Shown piece after piece: positions 16,224-22,839 of a stretch of DNA of 22,839 nt (its first letter is position 1; each line of letters opens with the position of its first letter). The DNA is taken from assembly GCA_964554105.1 (NCBI GenBank), contig CAZKNF010000055.1, positions 1-22,839 on the forward strand. Reading direction: 5' to 3'. The position numbers and the translations under genes were made by a program. The notes below the pieces were generated by a model. The model had not been told where the DNA came from and did no database searches. It was given only the letters and a program-made list of their open reading frames with translations. Origin of the DNA: CAZKNF01 sp964554105 (GTDB taxonomy: Bacteria; Bacteroidota; Rhodothermia; Rhodothermales; VXPQ01).

Positions 16224-16610
16224 ATGAAGCGACCGCTCTATCAGAACCTAAGCCGGCGCGAGCGCCAGATCATGGACATCGTTTACCGCATGAAGGAAGC
16301 CACGGCGGCAGAGGTGATGGATAATCTACCGGAAGCTCCGAGCTACTCGGCCGTGCGGGCCATGCTGCGCATCCTCGAGGAGCGCGGTCACTTGCAGCAC
16401 CGTCGGGAGGGGCCTCGCTACGTCTACAGCGCGACGGTAGCACACGAGCGGGCGAGCAGCTCAGCGCTCGAGCGCGTGGTCTCGACATTCTTTGATGATT
16501 CCGTTCCAGCTACGATGGCCGCCCTTCTTGATATGACGGAGAACATGTCGGGCGAGGAATTGGATCGCCTTCACAAGCTAATCGATGACGCCAGAAAGGA
16601 GGGACGGTAA
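16224..16610 (+). CDS. BlaI/MecI/CopY-family transcriptional repressor
   Basis: 128 residues from the chosen start, typical of BlaI. The winged-helix DNA-binding domain begins at once (YQNLSRRERQIMDIVYRMKEATAAEVMDNLPEAPSYSAVRAMLRILEERGHLQHRREGPRYVYSA), with the recognition helix around SYSAVRAMLRILEE. The C-terminal half is a helical dimerisation region where the partner protease would cut. An in-frame ATG at 16146 would add 26 residues without family similarity; GAAGAGG lies 11 bp before it, so it remains possible. BlaI proteins repress their operon until the M56 protease inactivates them on sensing a signal. The stop is one base before the M56 gene start, so the two form an operon. Operator candidates lie in the upstream region and before the DUF5916 gene. 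Confidence 0.93.
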   Translation: MKRPLYQNLSRRERQIMDIVYRMKEATAAEVMDNLPEAPSYSAVRAMLRILEERGHLQHRREGPRYVYSATVAHERASSSALERVVSTFFDDSVPATMAALLDMTENMSGEELDRLHKLIDDARKEGR

Positions 16611-16611
16611 C

Positions 16612-18932
16612 ATGAACATTCTCTTCGATACGACTGCTTCGGCCGACCTTCTCAATCTCTGGGTCGTCACGGCGTTGAAGGGCCTCGCGATTTTGGCTCT
16701 CGTCACCCTGGCGTGCCTGGCGCTGCGCCGTGCCTCGGCGTCCCTCAGGCATCTGTGCTGGGGCTTGGGCATGGTCGCCATTCTGCTGCTGCCTGCCCTT
16801 ACGATCCTTCTTCCGCAATGGAACGTCGCATTGATAGAGCAGCCGGCCCTCTTCACGTCTTCATCTGCAGACGGACGGCAGGCATCGCCGAGTGTCGCGA
16901 CCGTCGAAGAGGAGGTGGTGGATGGGACAGCTGAGGCGTCCGCTCAAACGGCGCCGGCTGGGCCCCATGCCGAGGAGGTCGAATCGGCTACGTCTGCAGC
17001 GGCAGGTGCATCAGTATCTGCAACGGCNNNNNNNNNNNNNNNNNNNNNNNNNNNNNNNNNNNNNNNNNNNNNNNNNNNNNNNNNNNNNNNNNNNNNNNNN
17101 NNNNNNNNNNNNNNNNNNNNNNNNNNNCGCCGGCTCAGTCTGCTCAGTCTGCCCGGTCGTCCGGCACCCAGGCGCCCGCAGCTGAAGTCGCTGCCACACC
17201 GTGGTACGCGACACTCGCGATCACCGAATGGGTACTTGCCGTCTGGATACTGGGAGCGGCGCTGCTGCTGCTCCACATGTTGGGCTGCAGCATCGTCGTT
17301 CAGCGCCTCGTCACGAGAGCGCGTCCGGTGACCGATCCGGCGTGGCTGGACTTGCTGGAGGAGATGAGCGATCGCCTCATCGTTCGGCGACCCGTCCAGC
17401 TGCTCCAGTCCGATGGCGTCACGGTGCCGCTGGTCTGGGGTGCGGTACGTCCCGTCGTGCTGCTGCCGGCGGGTGCCGACGACTGGACGGACGAGCGGAA
17501 GCGCTGCGTGCTCGCGCACGAGCTGGCCCACGTCCGCCGCTGGGATACGCTGACGCAGTCTGCCGCGCACATTTCGTGCATCATTCACTGGTTCAATCCC
17601 CTGGCGTGGAAAGCCGCCCGCGGCATGCGACTCGAGCGGGAGAAAGCGTGTGACGATCTCGTGCTCGAAGCGTCTCGCGCCCGTGCTTCCGAGTACGCAT
17701 CGCACCTCCTGGATATCGCGCGCAACGTTCCTGGATCATTGTCGGTCCCGGCCGGCGCCATCGCAATGGCTCGGCGCTCTCAGCTGGAAGGCCGCGTGCT
17801 CGCCATTCTGGACGAAGGGCGCCGTCGGACGCTGGCTGGTTCTTCGGCCGTGGTGACGGTGCTGCTCACCATCGTGCTGGTCTTGCCTCTGGCCGCCATG
17901 AGCCCCTTCAGCCCGGAGGTTGAAAGCGCACCGGATCGGATCGCTGCCGAACACGCGGTGCCGGAGGACGACCTCCTCCAGAGTCTTCGCGGTCTGATCC
18001 ACGGCGCAGCGAATAGAGCTGCAGGCGAACTTGCCGCGCGTGCCGACGAGCTCGCCGAGCAGACGGGGTGGGCGACCGTCTCGAATGCCGCGAAGGGTGT
18101 TCAGGATGACATCGAGCGCACGTTCACCGTTGCTGACGGCGGGTGGCTCATGATCGATACGGACCACGGTAACATCCACGTGGAGTCCGGCACCGGTGGC
18201 GAGGTCCGGGTTATCGTAAGGCGGACGCCGAGGGGCAATGCCGAGGCATCCGATTTCGACGTCTCCTTCGAACAGGTCGGTGACAAGATCATGGTGCGCG
18301 GGGAGAACCTGTACCGCGATGGAGGCCGAAACGGCGTCAACGTCACGTTTCGTGTGAGCGTGCCTTCGCGGTTCAACGTTGATCTTGAAACATCCGGCGG
18401 GAATATCGCGGTAGAGGACCTCGACGGCCGTGTTAAGCTGAACACAGCGGGAGGGAATCTGTCGATCGGCCGCGTGACGGGCGAAGTGGATGCCCAGACA
18501 TCGGGCGGCAACATCTCTGTGGACGGATCGAACGCAGACGTCGCGGTAAACACGTCCGGCGGAAACATCAGGCTGGGGCAGGTCGGAGGAATTGTTCGCG
18601 CTACGACCTCCGGCGGGAATATCTCCGTCGAAGAAGTGAACGGTGACATCAATGCGCGAACGTCCGGCGGTCAGATATTCGCGCGGCTCGCCAAGCAGCC
18701 GATGGGAAACAGCACGCTCCGGACTTCCGGCGGAGGGATTACCGTCCACCTGGCCGAAGACATCGGTGTGGATCTGGTGGCAGAGACCAGCGCCGGTCGT
18801 GTTCGGTCGGATATCGACGTGCTGACGCGCGGAGAGCTCAGGAAGAACCGGCTGCGAGGGACGATCAACGGCGGCGGACCCGTGCTCGAACTGGACACCT
18901 CCGCCGGTGACATCCACATTCGGAGGCTCTGA
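16612..18932 (+). CDS. M56 (BlaR1-type) membrane metalloprotease fused to DUF4097 beta-solenoid domain
   Basis: One gene interrupted by the gap at 17028-17127. It starts at ATG 16612 behind AGGAGGG, with two N-terminal membrane segments (VVTALKGLAILALVTLACLAL; GLGMVAILLLPALTILL). An Ala/Ser/Glu-rich linker contains the gap. After it come a third segment (EWVLAVWILGAALLLLHMLG) and the M56 domain with HExxH as LAHELAH near 17514-17534 and REKACDDLVLE near 17638, so the zinc site is intact. A fourth segment (VVTVLLTIVLVLPLAAM) leads to an extracytoplasmic DUF4097 region from about 18100 with five exact 18-residue repeats. BlaR1 has a penicillin-binding sensor there; this protein does not. The frame shifts across the N run only because the gap length is arbitrary: true length modulo 3 should be 2. 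It should cleave or inactivate BlaI on an unknown envelope signal. Confidence 0.88.
17028..17127. other. Assembly gap (100 N) inside the M56 gene
   Basis: The gap sits in a low-complexity linker: Ala/Ser-rich before it and Ala-Gln-Ser repeats after it (CAGTCTGCT copies). The reading frame before it uses codon starts at positions 1 modulo 3 and the frame after it 0 modulo 3, so the stated length is wrong for a continuous gene. Confidence 0.97.
18390..18722 (+). repeat. Coding repeat: TSGGN-type 18-residue beta-solenoid units
   Basis: Five consecutive 54-bp units start at 18390, 18444, 18498, 18552 and 18606, each beginning T-(S/A)-G-G-N-(I/L). Two 21-residue units beginning TSGG follow at 18660 and 18723. 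The pattern is the strand-turn-strand coil of DUF4097 right-handed solenoids. The units are diverged at DNA level, so this is structural repetition, not a recent tandem duplication. Confidence 0.9.
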
Positions 18933-18965
18933 CTTGGCACGCCGTAGCTCAGCACAGCCCCGCAT

Positions 18966-19008
18966 CTCTCCGCCCCGGGCCCGTACTGTTGCGGACCGGG
19001 ACGGAGAG
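18966..19008. terminator. Long GC-rich imperfect hairpin after the M56-DUF4097 gene
   Basis: CTCTCCGCCCCGG (18966-18978) pairs with CCGGGACGGAGAG (18996-19008) over 13 bp with one mismatch, and the 17-base loop can pair further. It lies 34 bp after the gene stop, between convergent genes, so it may end both transcripts. No T-run is present. Confidence 0.5.
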
Positions 19009-19022
19009 CGAAGAGGCCGACG

Positions 19023-19232
19023 CCCGTGGTCAGTTCTTCGACTGCACGCCCGCGGCATCTCGTTCCAGAAAGGACGCNNNNNNNNNNNNNNNNNNNNNNN
19101 NNNNNNNNNNNNNNNNNNNNNNNNNNNNNNNNNNNNNNNNNNNNNNNNNNNNNNNNNNNNNNNNNNNNNNNNNNNNNCCCGTGGTCAGTTCTTCGACTGC
19201 ACGCCCGCGGCATCTCGTTCCAGAAAGGACGC
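19023..19232. repeat. Identical 55-bp sequence on both sides of an N gap (assembly overlap)
   Basis: Bases 19023-19077 and 19178-19232 are identical over 55 bp, ending and starting exactly at the N run. This is how two contigs sharing a k-mer-length end look when a scaffolder joins them without merging. The first copy repeats the last 15 codons of the ferritin-like gene plus its stop. The true sequence probably has one copy and no gap. Confidence 0.92.
19078..19177. other. Assembly gap (100 N), probably spurious
   Basis: One hundred N between two copies of the same 55 bp. It lies in the convergent intergenic space and interrupts no gene. Confidence 0.95.
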
Positions 19233-19688
19233 GGTGATCATCGGGATATTTTCACCGATGAATCTGGCCATATTCTCCTCTTCGCGCAGAATTTCGCGGC
19301 ATACTTCCGCGGTCTGCGAGTCACCAACTGCCTCGGCGGCTTTCACGAGCGACCGGTAGCTGGCAATCTCGAAGTTCTCGAAGGCGAAATCGCCAAGAGC
19401 GTTCTTGACGACCTCGTCGTCCGCCATCGCATTGGTAAGCGCCGCCACGTTGCCCATCATCTTACTCATTACGTCTTTCGTCTTGGACGAATCCCCGTCG
19501 TAGCGCGAGATGCATTCGGCGACGCGGTCGGCATGGCGCCGCGTTTCTTCGACGTGCCGGCGAATACGGGTCTGCATCTCGGGATATCCATCAAGGCGGT
19601 CGGCCTGTTTCTCCAGGATTTCCTCCGCCTTTTTCTCCATCCCGTGTGCGTCCCGAAGCCAGTCAACCAGGTGTTCTCTCGCTTCCAT
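19185..19688 (-). CDS. DUF892 (YciE/YciF-like) ferritin-like protein
   Basis: 167 residues from ATG 19688, chosen because GAGGGGG lies 6 bp upstream; an in-frame ATG at 19763 would add 25 residues without family similarity. The protein is a four-helix bundle: REHLVDWLRDAHGMEKKAEEILEKQADRL, then IRRHVEETRRHADRVAECISR, FAFENFEIASYRSLVKAAEAVGD and VCREILREEENMARFIGENIP. Glu and His residues (ME in helix 1, EETRRH in helix 2, FENFE in helix 3, REEE in helix 4) sit where ferritin-like di-iron ligands are expected. DUF892 proteins are stress-associated and may bind iron, but the activity is not established. The gene is convergent with the M56 operon and divergent from DUF5916. Its stop lies inside the duplicated 55 bp. 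Confidence 0.88.
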   Translation of the reverse strand: MEAREHLVDWLRDAHGMEKKAEEILEKQADRLDGYPEMQTRIRRHVEETRRHADRVAECISRYDGDSSKTKDVMSKMMGNVAALTNAMADDEVVKNALGDFAFENFEIASYRSLVKAAEAVGDSQTAEVCREILREEENMARFIGENIPMITASFLERDAAGVQSKN

Positions 19689-20063
19689 TACAATCCCCCT
19701 CACGTAGTCTGGTGATACTGATATGTGTGGCTGCGCCGGCGTACGCATTGCGAGCCGACCCATCCTGTTAAACAGTTAAGGGAAAGGGGATGAGCCGTGT
19801 TGTGACGTTGCGGGTATATAGAAAGTGGTGCTTTCTCGTGAAAGCCTGTAACACCCGATGATCTTCAATCGTAATCCACGTAACTAGCTGCGGCGGTGCC
19901 CTTTGACGGGCGCGTAGCGCGTCGTCCGTTTCATCGCCTGCGCGGCAGCGAAGGCCCTTCTAAATCGAGCACCCGAACCCCACTTGCATTTACCCCTGGG
20001 AGGACGCTGCACGGTCGGAAGTGCTAAAAAATTAGCTACAATAATCGAAACCGGACGTCGCTC
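19689..20063. promoter_or_regulatory. Divergent intergenic region between DUF892 and DUF5916 genes
   Basis: 375 bp. It holds the inverted repeat at 20022-20037 (listed separately) with TACAAT at 20037-20042 as a possible -10 for the DUF5916 gene. A degenerate relative of the repeat, TGTTAA-ACAG-TTAAGG, is at 19766-19781. GAAAG, CTTTC and GAAAG at 19821-19844 can form two mutually exclusive short hairpins. No RNA gene was recognised. Confidence 0.45.
20022..20037. promoter_or_regulatory. Candidate BlaI operator 3 upstream of DUF5916 gene
   Basis: TGCTAA-AAAA-TTAGCT has 5-bp perfect inner arms (GCTAA/TTAGC) and the same A4 spacer as the operator at 16100. It abuts a TACAAT -10-like sequence 26 bp before the start codon, so a bound repressor would block transcription. 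Confidence 0.5.
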
Positions 20064-22820
20064 ATGATCCGCTCCTTCCGCTCCGCCGCGCTATCCGTTT
20101 TACATGTGATGGCGCTTTCCAGACTTCTGGTTGTCGTCCTCGCGATCCTTCTGATGCCGCGAACGGCCGCCGCGCAATCCGACAGTCTACCTGGCAATCC
20201 ACTCGCCGCGGATGCCGATGCGGCCTCGCTCGACGGAGACTCCGACGCGTCGCTTCGCGCGGTCGAGGCCGTTCGATTATCCGAAAGCCTGACGGTAGAT
20301 GGATATCTGGATGAGCCGGCGTGGGAGACTGCTGCGTTGATGAGCCGGTTTGTGCAGCGGGATCCGATCGAGGGCGCTGAACCGACCGAGCGGACGGTGG
20401 TGCGTGTCGCGTACGATGAGGAGGCGATTTACATCGGCGCGCGGCTCTACGACAGCGCTCCCGATTCCATCGTCGCAAGGCTCGGCCGCCGCGACGCGCA
20501 GCTCACGTCGGATAATTTTATGGTCTATCTCGATCCATACGACGACGGACGAAGCGGATACTACTTCGGGGTGAATGCGGCGGGTACGCTCTACGACGGC
20601 GTGTTGCTCAACGACGACTGGGATGAATCGGATTGGGACGGCGTCTGGCAGGGGAGGGCGTCGATCGACGAGCAGGGATGGACGGCGGAGCTCCGGATAC
20701 CGTACTCGCAGCTCCGATTTTACCAGCAGGAGCAGTACGTATGGGGCATCAACTTTAAACGCGAGATCGCTCGTAAGAACGAAGTGGACTTCCTCGTGTA
20801 CCGGCCGCGGGAGGAGAGCGGCTTCGTGTCGAGGTTCTGGGATCTGACCGGCGTCCGGGGGATTACTCCGTCGCGCCAGATCGAGGTGACGCCGTACGTG
20901 ACTTCCCGGGCGGCGTTCACCGACCAGGCGGCGGATAATCCGTTCAACGACGGCTCCGACTACGGATTCGACGCCGGGGCCGACGTGAAGATGGGCATCA
21001 CCTCAAACCTGACACTGAACGCCACGGTAAATCCCGATTTTGGTCAGGTCGAAGTCGATCCCGCGGTCATCAACCTGAGCGACAATGAGACCTTCTTTCC
21101 CGAGAAGCGGCCATTCTTCATTGAAGGTGCCTCGACGTTCACCAACTTTGGATATGGCGGATCGAACGACAACTGGGGCTTCAACTGGGGCAATCCCGAC
21201 TTCTTCTACAGCCGCCGGATCGGCCGCGCGCCGCAGGGCAGCCTCCCGGATCACGAGTATTCCGATGTGCCGGATGGCGCGAAGATTCTCGGTGCGGCGA
21301 AGCTGACGGGCCAGGTGTTCGGTGATCTGAACGTCGGGACGGTGCATGCCATCACCGCGCAGGAGCACGCCGATCTCTTCGACGCGGGCCGCGACCTTCG
21401 CGTCGAAGTGGAGCCGGCGACGTACTACGGAGTGTATCGCGGCCAGAAAGAATTCAACGAGAGCCGTCAGGGGATTGGATTTATGGGAACGGTCGTCAAC
21501 CGCTTCATCGACGACGACCGCCTCGCGGATGAGATGAACACGCGGGCGCTCGCGCTCGGCGGGGACGGCTGGACGTTTCTGGATCGCGAGAAGACGTGGG
21601 TCGTCAACGGTTGGTCGGGTGCGTCACACGTGCGGGGCAGCGAGGCGCAGATCCTCTCGCTTCAAGAGAGTTCGATGCACTACTTCCAGCGTCCTGATGC
21701 AGACCACGTGCAGGTCGATTCGAGCGCGACGTCCATGACGGGATGGGCGGGGCGCGTTGCATTGAACAAGCAGCGCGGACGGGTCATGCTCAATACGGCA
21801 GTTGGTGCGATCAACCCCTCGTTCGATATCAACGATCTCGGATTCATCTGGCGAACGGACGTCATCAATGGCCATTTCGGATTCGGCTACCGTTGGCCGG
21901 ATCCGACGCGCTTCACCCGCAGCGCGAACCTCATCGGCGCCGTTTTTCAGAGTCTCGACTTCGAAGGCAACTCGATCTGGAGGGGCGTCTGGGGACGGGC
22001 CTACGCCCAGCTTCTGAACTACTACGATGTACAACTCGTCTACGCCTATAATCCACAGACCGTCAACACCCGCCGCACGCGCGGCGGACCGCTGACGTTG
22101 AACCAGCCCGGGTGGGAGGTAGGCGCGTTCGTCTCCTCCGACGCACGAAAGCCGCTCACGGTCGGGCTGAATGCTTTTTCCTACCAAACTGAGAACTCAA
22201 CGAATGGAAACGTTGGTGTCGATTTCGAATGGAAGCCGGTGACGAATGCTTCCATAACGCTGAGTCCGGCGATCGGTTGGAATTACGAGGATGCTCAGTA
22301 TGTGGACGTCTACGATGACCCGCTGGCTGCCGCCACGTTCGGCCGTCGCTACGTCTTTGCCGAGCTCGATCAGATTACGCTTTCGTCGAGCGTGCGCCTG
22401 AATTGGACCTTTACGCCGGAGATGAGCTTTCAGCTGTACGCGCAGCCGCTCATTTCCAGCGGCGATTACCACGGCTATAAAGAGCTGTTGCGTCCGCGCA
22501 GCTACGATTTTCTCGTCTACGGTGAGGACGGCGGCTCGACGATCGACGAGGCCTCGCTGACGGCGGATCCCGACGGGGCGGGTCCGGCGCCGTCCCTCGA
22601 CCTGCCGGGCCAGGACTTCAACTTCACCTCACTTCGCGGCACGGCGGTAGCGCGCTGGGAATACATGCCGGGATCGACGCTCTACCTGGTCTGGACGCAG
22701 CAGATGTCCGACGAGCGCGAGGACGGCCGCTTCCGCATCGGCCCCTCGATCGACCAGCTCCGCGCCGCCCCGATGGACAACATCTTCATGATCAAGCTGA
22801 CGTACTGGCTGAGCCGGTAA
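20064..22820 (+). CDS. CBM9-domain DUF5916 exported (probably outer-membrane) protein
   Basis: 918 residues. The N-terminus has a hydrophobic signal (LSRLLVVVLAILLMPRTAAAQ) with AxA-type cleavage near residue 37; a second ATG at 20109 is an alternative start just before it. A family-9 carbohydrate-binding-like domain begins at LTVDGYLDEPAWETAAL (76-92) and continues through VRVAYDEEAIYIGARLYD, FMVYLDPYDDGRSGYYFGVN and WTAELRIPYSQLRF. The remaining 650 residues are DUF5916: GINFKREIARKNEVDFLVYRP, PDFGQVEVDPAVINLSDNETFFPEKRPFFIEG and a long run of alternating-hydrophobic strands ending in FMIKLTYWLSR, consistent with an outer-membrane beta-barrel. Function is unknown; the CBM9 fold suggests glycan binding. 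It stands alone, and its upstream inverted repeat resembles the blaI operators, so it may belong to the BlaI regulon. Confidence 0.9.
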   Translation: MIRSFRSAALSVLHVMALSRLLVVVLAILLMPRTAAAQSDSLPGNPLAADADAASLDGDSDASLRAVEAVRLSESLTVDGYLDEPAWETAALMSRFVQRDPIEGAEPTERTVVRVAYDEEAIYIGARLYDSAPDSIVARLGRRDAQLTSDNFMVYLDPYDDGRSGYYFGVNAAGTLYDGVLLNDDWDESDWDGVWQGRASIDEQGWTAELRIPYSQLRFYQQEQYVWGINFKREIARKNEVDFLVYRPREESGFVSRFWDLTGVRGITPSRQIEVTPYVTSRAAFTDQAADNPFNDGSDYGFDAGADVKMGITSNLTLNATVNPDFGQVEVDPAVINLSDNETFFPEKRPFFIEGASTFTNFGYGGSNDNWGFNWGNPDFFYSRRIGRAPQGSLPDHEYSDVPDGAKILGAAKLTGQVFGDLNVGTVHAITAQEHADLFDAGRDLRVEVEPATYYGVYRGQKEFNESRQGIGFMGTVVNRFIDDDRLADEMNTRALALGGDGWTFLDREKTWVVNGWSGASHVRGSEAQILSLQESSMHYFQRPDADHVQVDSSATSMTGWAGRVALNKQRGRVMLNTAVGAINPSFDINDLGFIWRTDVINGHFGFGYRWPDPTRFTRSANLIGAVFQSLDFEGNSIWRGVWGRAYAQLLNYYDVQLVYAYNPQTVNTRRTRGGPLTLNQPGWEVGAFVSSDARKPLTVGLNAFSYQTENSTNGNVGVDFEWKPVTNASITLSPAIGWNYEDAQYVDVYDDPLAAATFGRRYVFAELDQITLSSSVRLNWTFTPEMSFQLYAQPLISSGDYHGYKELLRPRSYDFLVYGEDGGSTIDEASLTADPDGAGPAPSLDLPGQDFNFTSLRGTAVARWEYMPGSTLYLVWTQQMSDEREDGRFRIGPSIDQLRAAPMDNIFMIKLTYWLSR

Positions 22821-22839
22821 GGGCGGGAATTTGGCAATG

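Noticed and set aside
16612..18932. Classical beta-lactam-sensing BlaR1
   Set aside because: The C-terminal part has no SxxK/KTG penicillin-binding sensor; it is a DUF4097 solenoid. The nearby PBP is a separate class A enzyme and not a beta-lactamase.
18941..18952. GCCGTAGCTCAG, resembling the 5' end and D-arm start of a tRNA
   Set aside because: No GG in the D loop, and no anticodon or T-arm follows at the right distances; it is a chance match after the M56-DUF4097 stop.
19023..19232. 55-bp direct repeat considered as an attachment site or element boundary
   Set aside because: Copies end exactly at the N run and no integrase or cargo is near; an unmerged contig overlap explains it fully.

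Overview
The window is a G+C-rich chromosomal scaffold with ordinary bacterial gene density and three runs of exactly 100 N (11037-11136, 17028-17127, 19078-19177). It carries no phage, plasmid, IS, CRISPR or RNA genes that I can see. The gene content fits the Bacteroidota/Rhodothermota side of the tree or a similar Gram-negative phylum: a large exported CBM9/DUF5916 protein, a DUF4038 glycoside hydrolase, a VIT-vWA protein and a BlaI/M56 pair. The best promoter in the window (upstream of blaI) has a TAnnTTTG -7 box, the Bacteroidota type. The genus is not determinable from this sequence alone.

Layout. 1-2221 (-) is the 5' part of a secreted VIT-vWA protein that runs off the left edge. 2363-3685 (-) is an orphan sugar-type ABC substrate-binding lipoprotein. 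3930-5434 (+) is a translationally coupled pair, a SET-domain lysine methyltransferase and a UlaG-like metallo-beta-lactamase-fold hydrolase. 5431-8185 (-) is a SIS - SDR - MetE-C-like operon, divergent from 8298-10902 (+), a Gfo/Idh/MocA dehydrogenase - OsmC - SAM methyltransferase operon. 10977-13964 (-) is a class A penicillin-binding protein with long low-complexity ends. 14123-15901 (-) is one open frame joining a CrcB/Fluc fluoride channel to a secreted DUF4038 (GH140-like) glycosidase. 16224-18932 (+) is a BlaI repressor followed by an M56 (BlaR1-type) membrane protease whose extracytoplasmic part is a DUF4097 beta-solenoid. 19185-19688 (-) is a DUF892 ferritin-like protein, and 20064-22820 (+) is the large DUF5916 protein.

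The most interesting reading is a putative envelope-sensing regulon. Two 16-bp inverted repeats of the form TGTTAA-N4-TTAACA flank the blaI promoter, and a closely related one (TGCTAA-N4-TTAGCT) lies just upstream of the DUF5916 gene. The M56 protease keeps HExxH, but in place of the penicillin-binding sensor of BlaR1 it carries an 18-residue-repeat solenoid. I infer a BlaI/M56 system that senses something other than beta-lactam and controls at least itself and the DUF5916 protein.

Cautions. The third gap is almost certainly an artefact, because the same 55 bp stands on both sides of it. The second gap breaks the M56 reading frame only because its stated length is arbitrary. The CrcB-glycosidase fusion could come from a one-base error near the junction.
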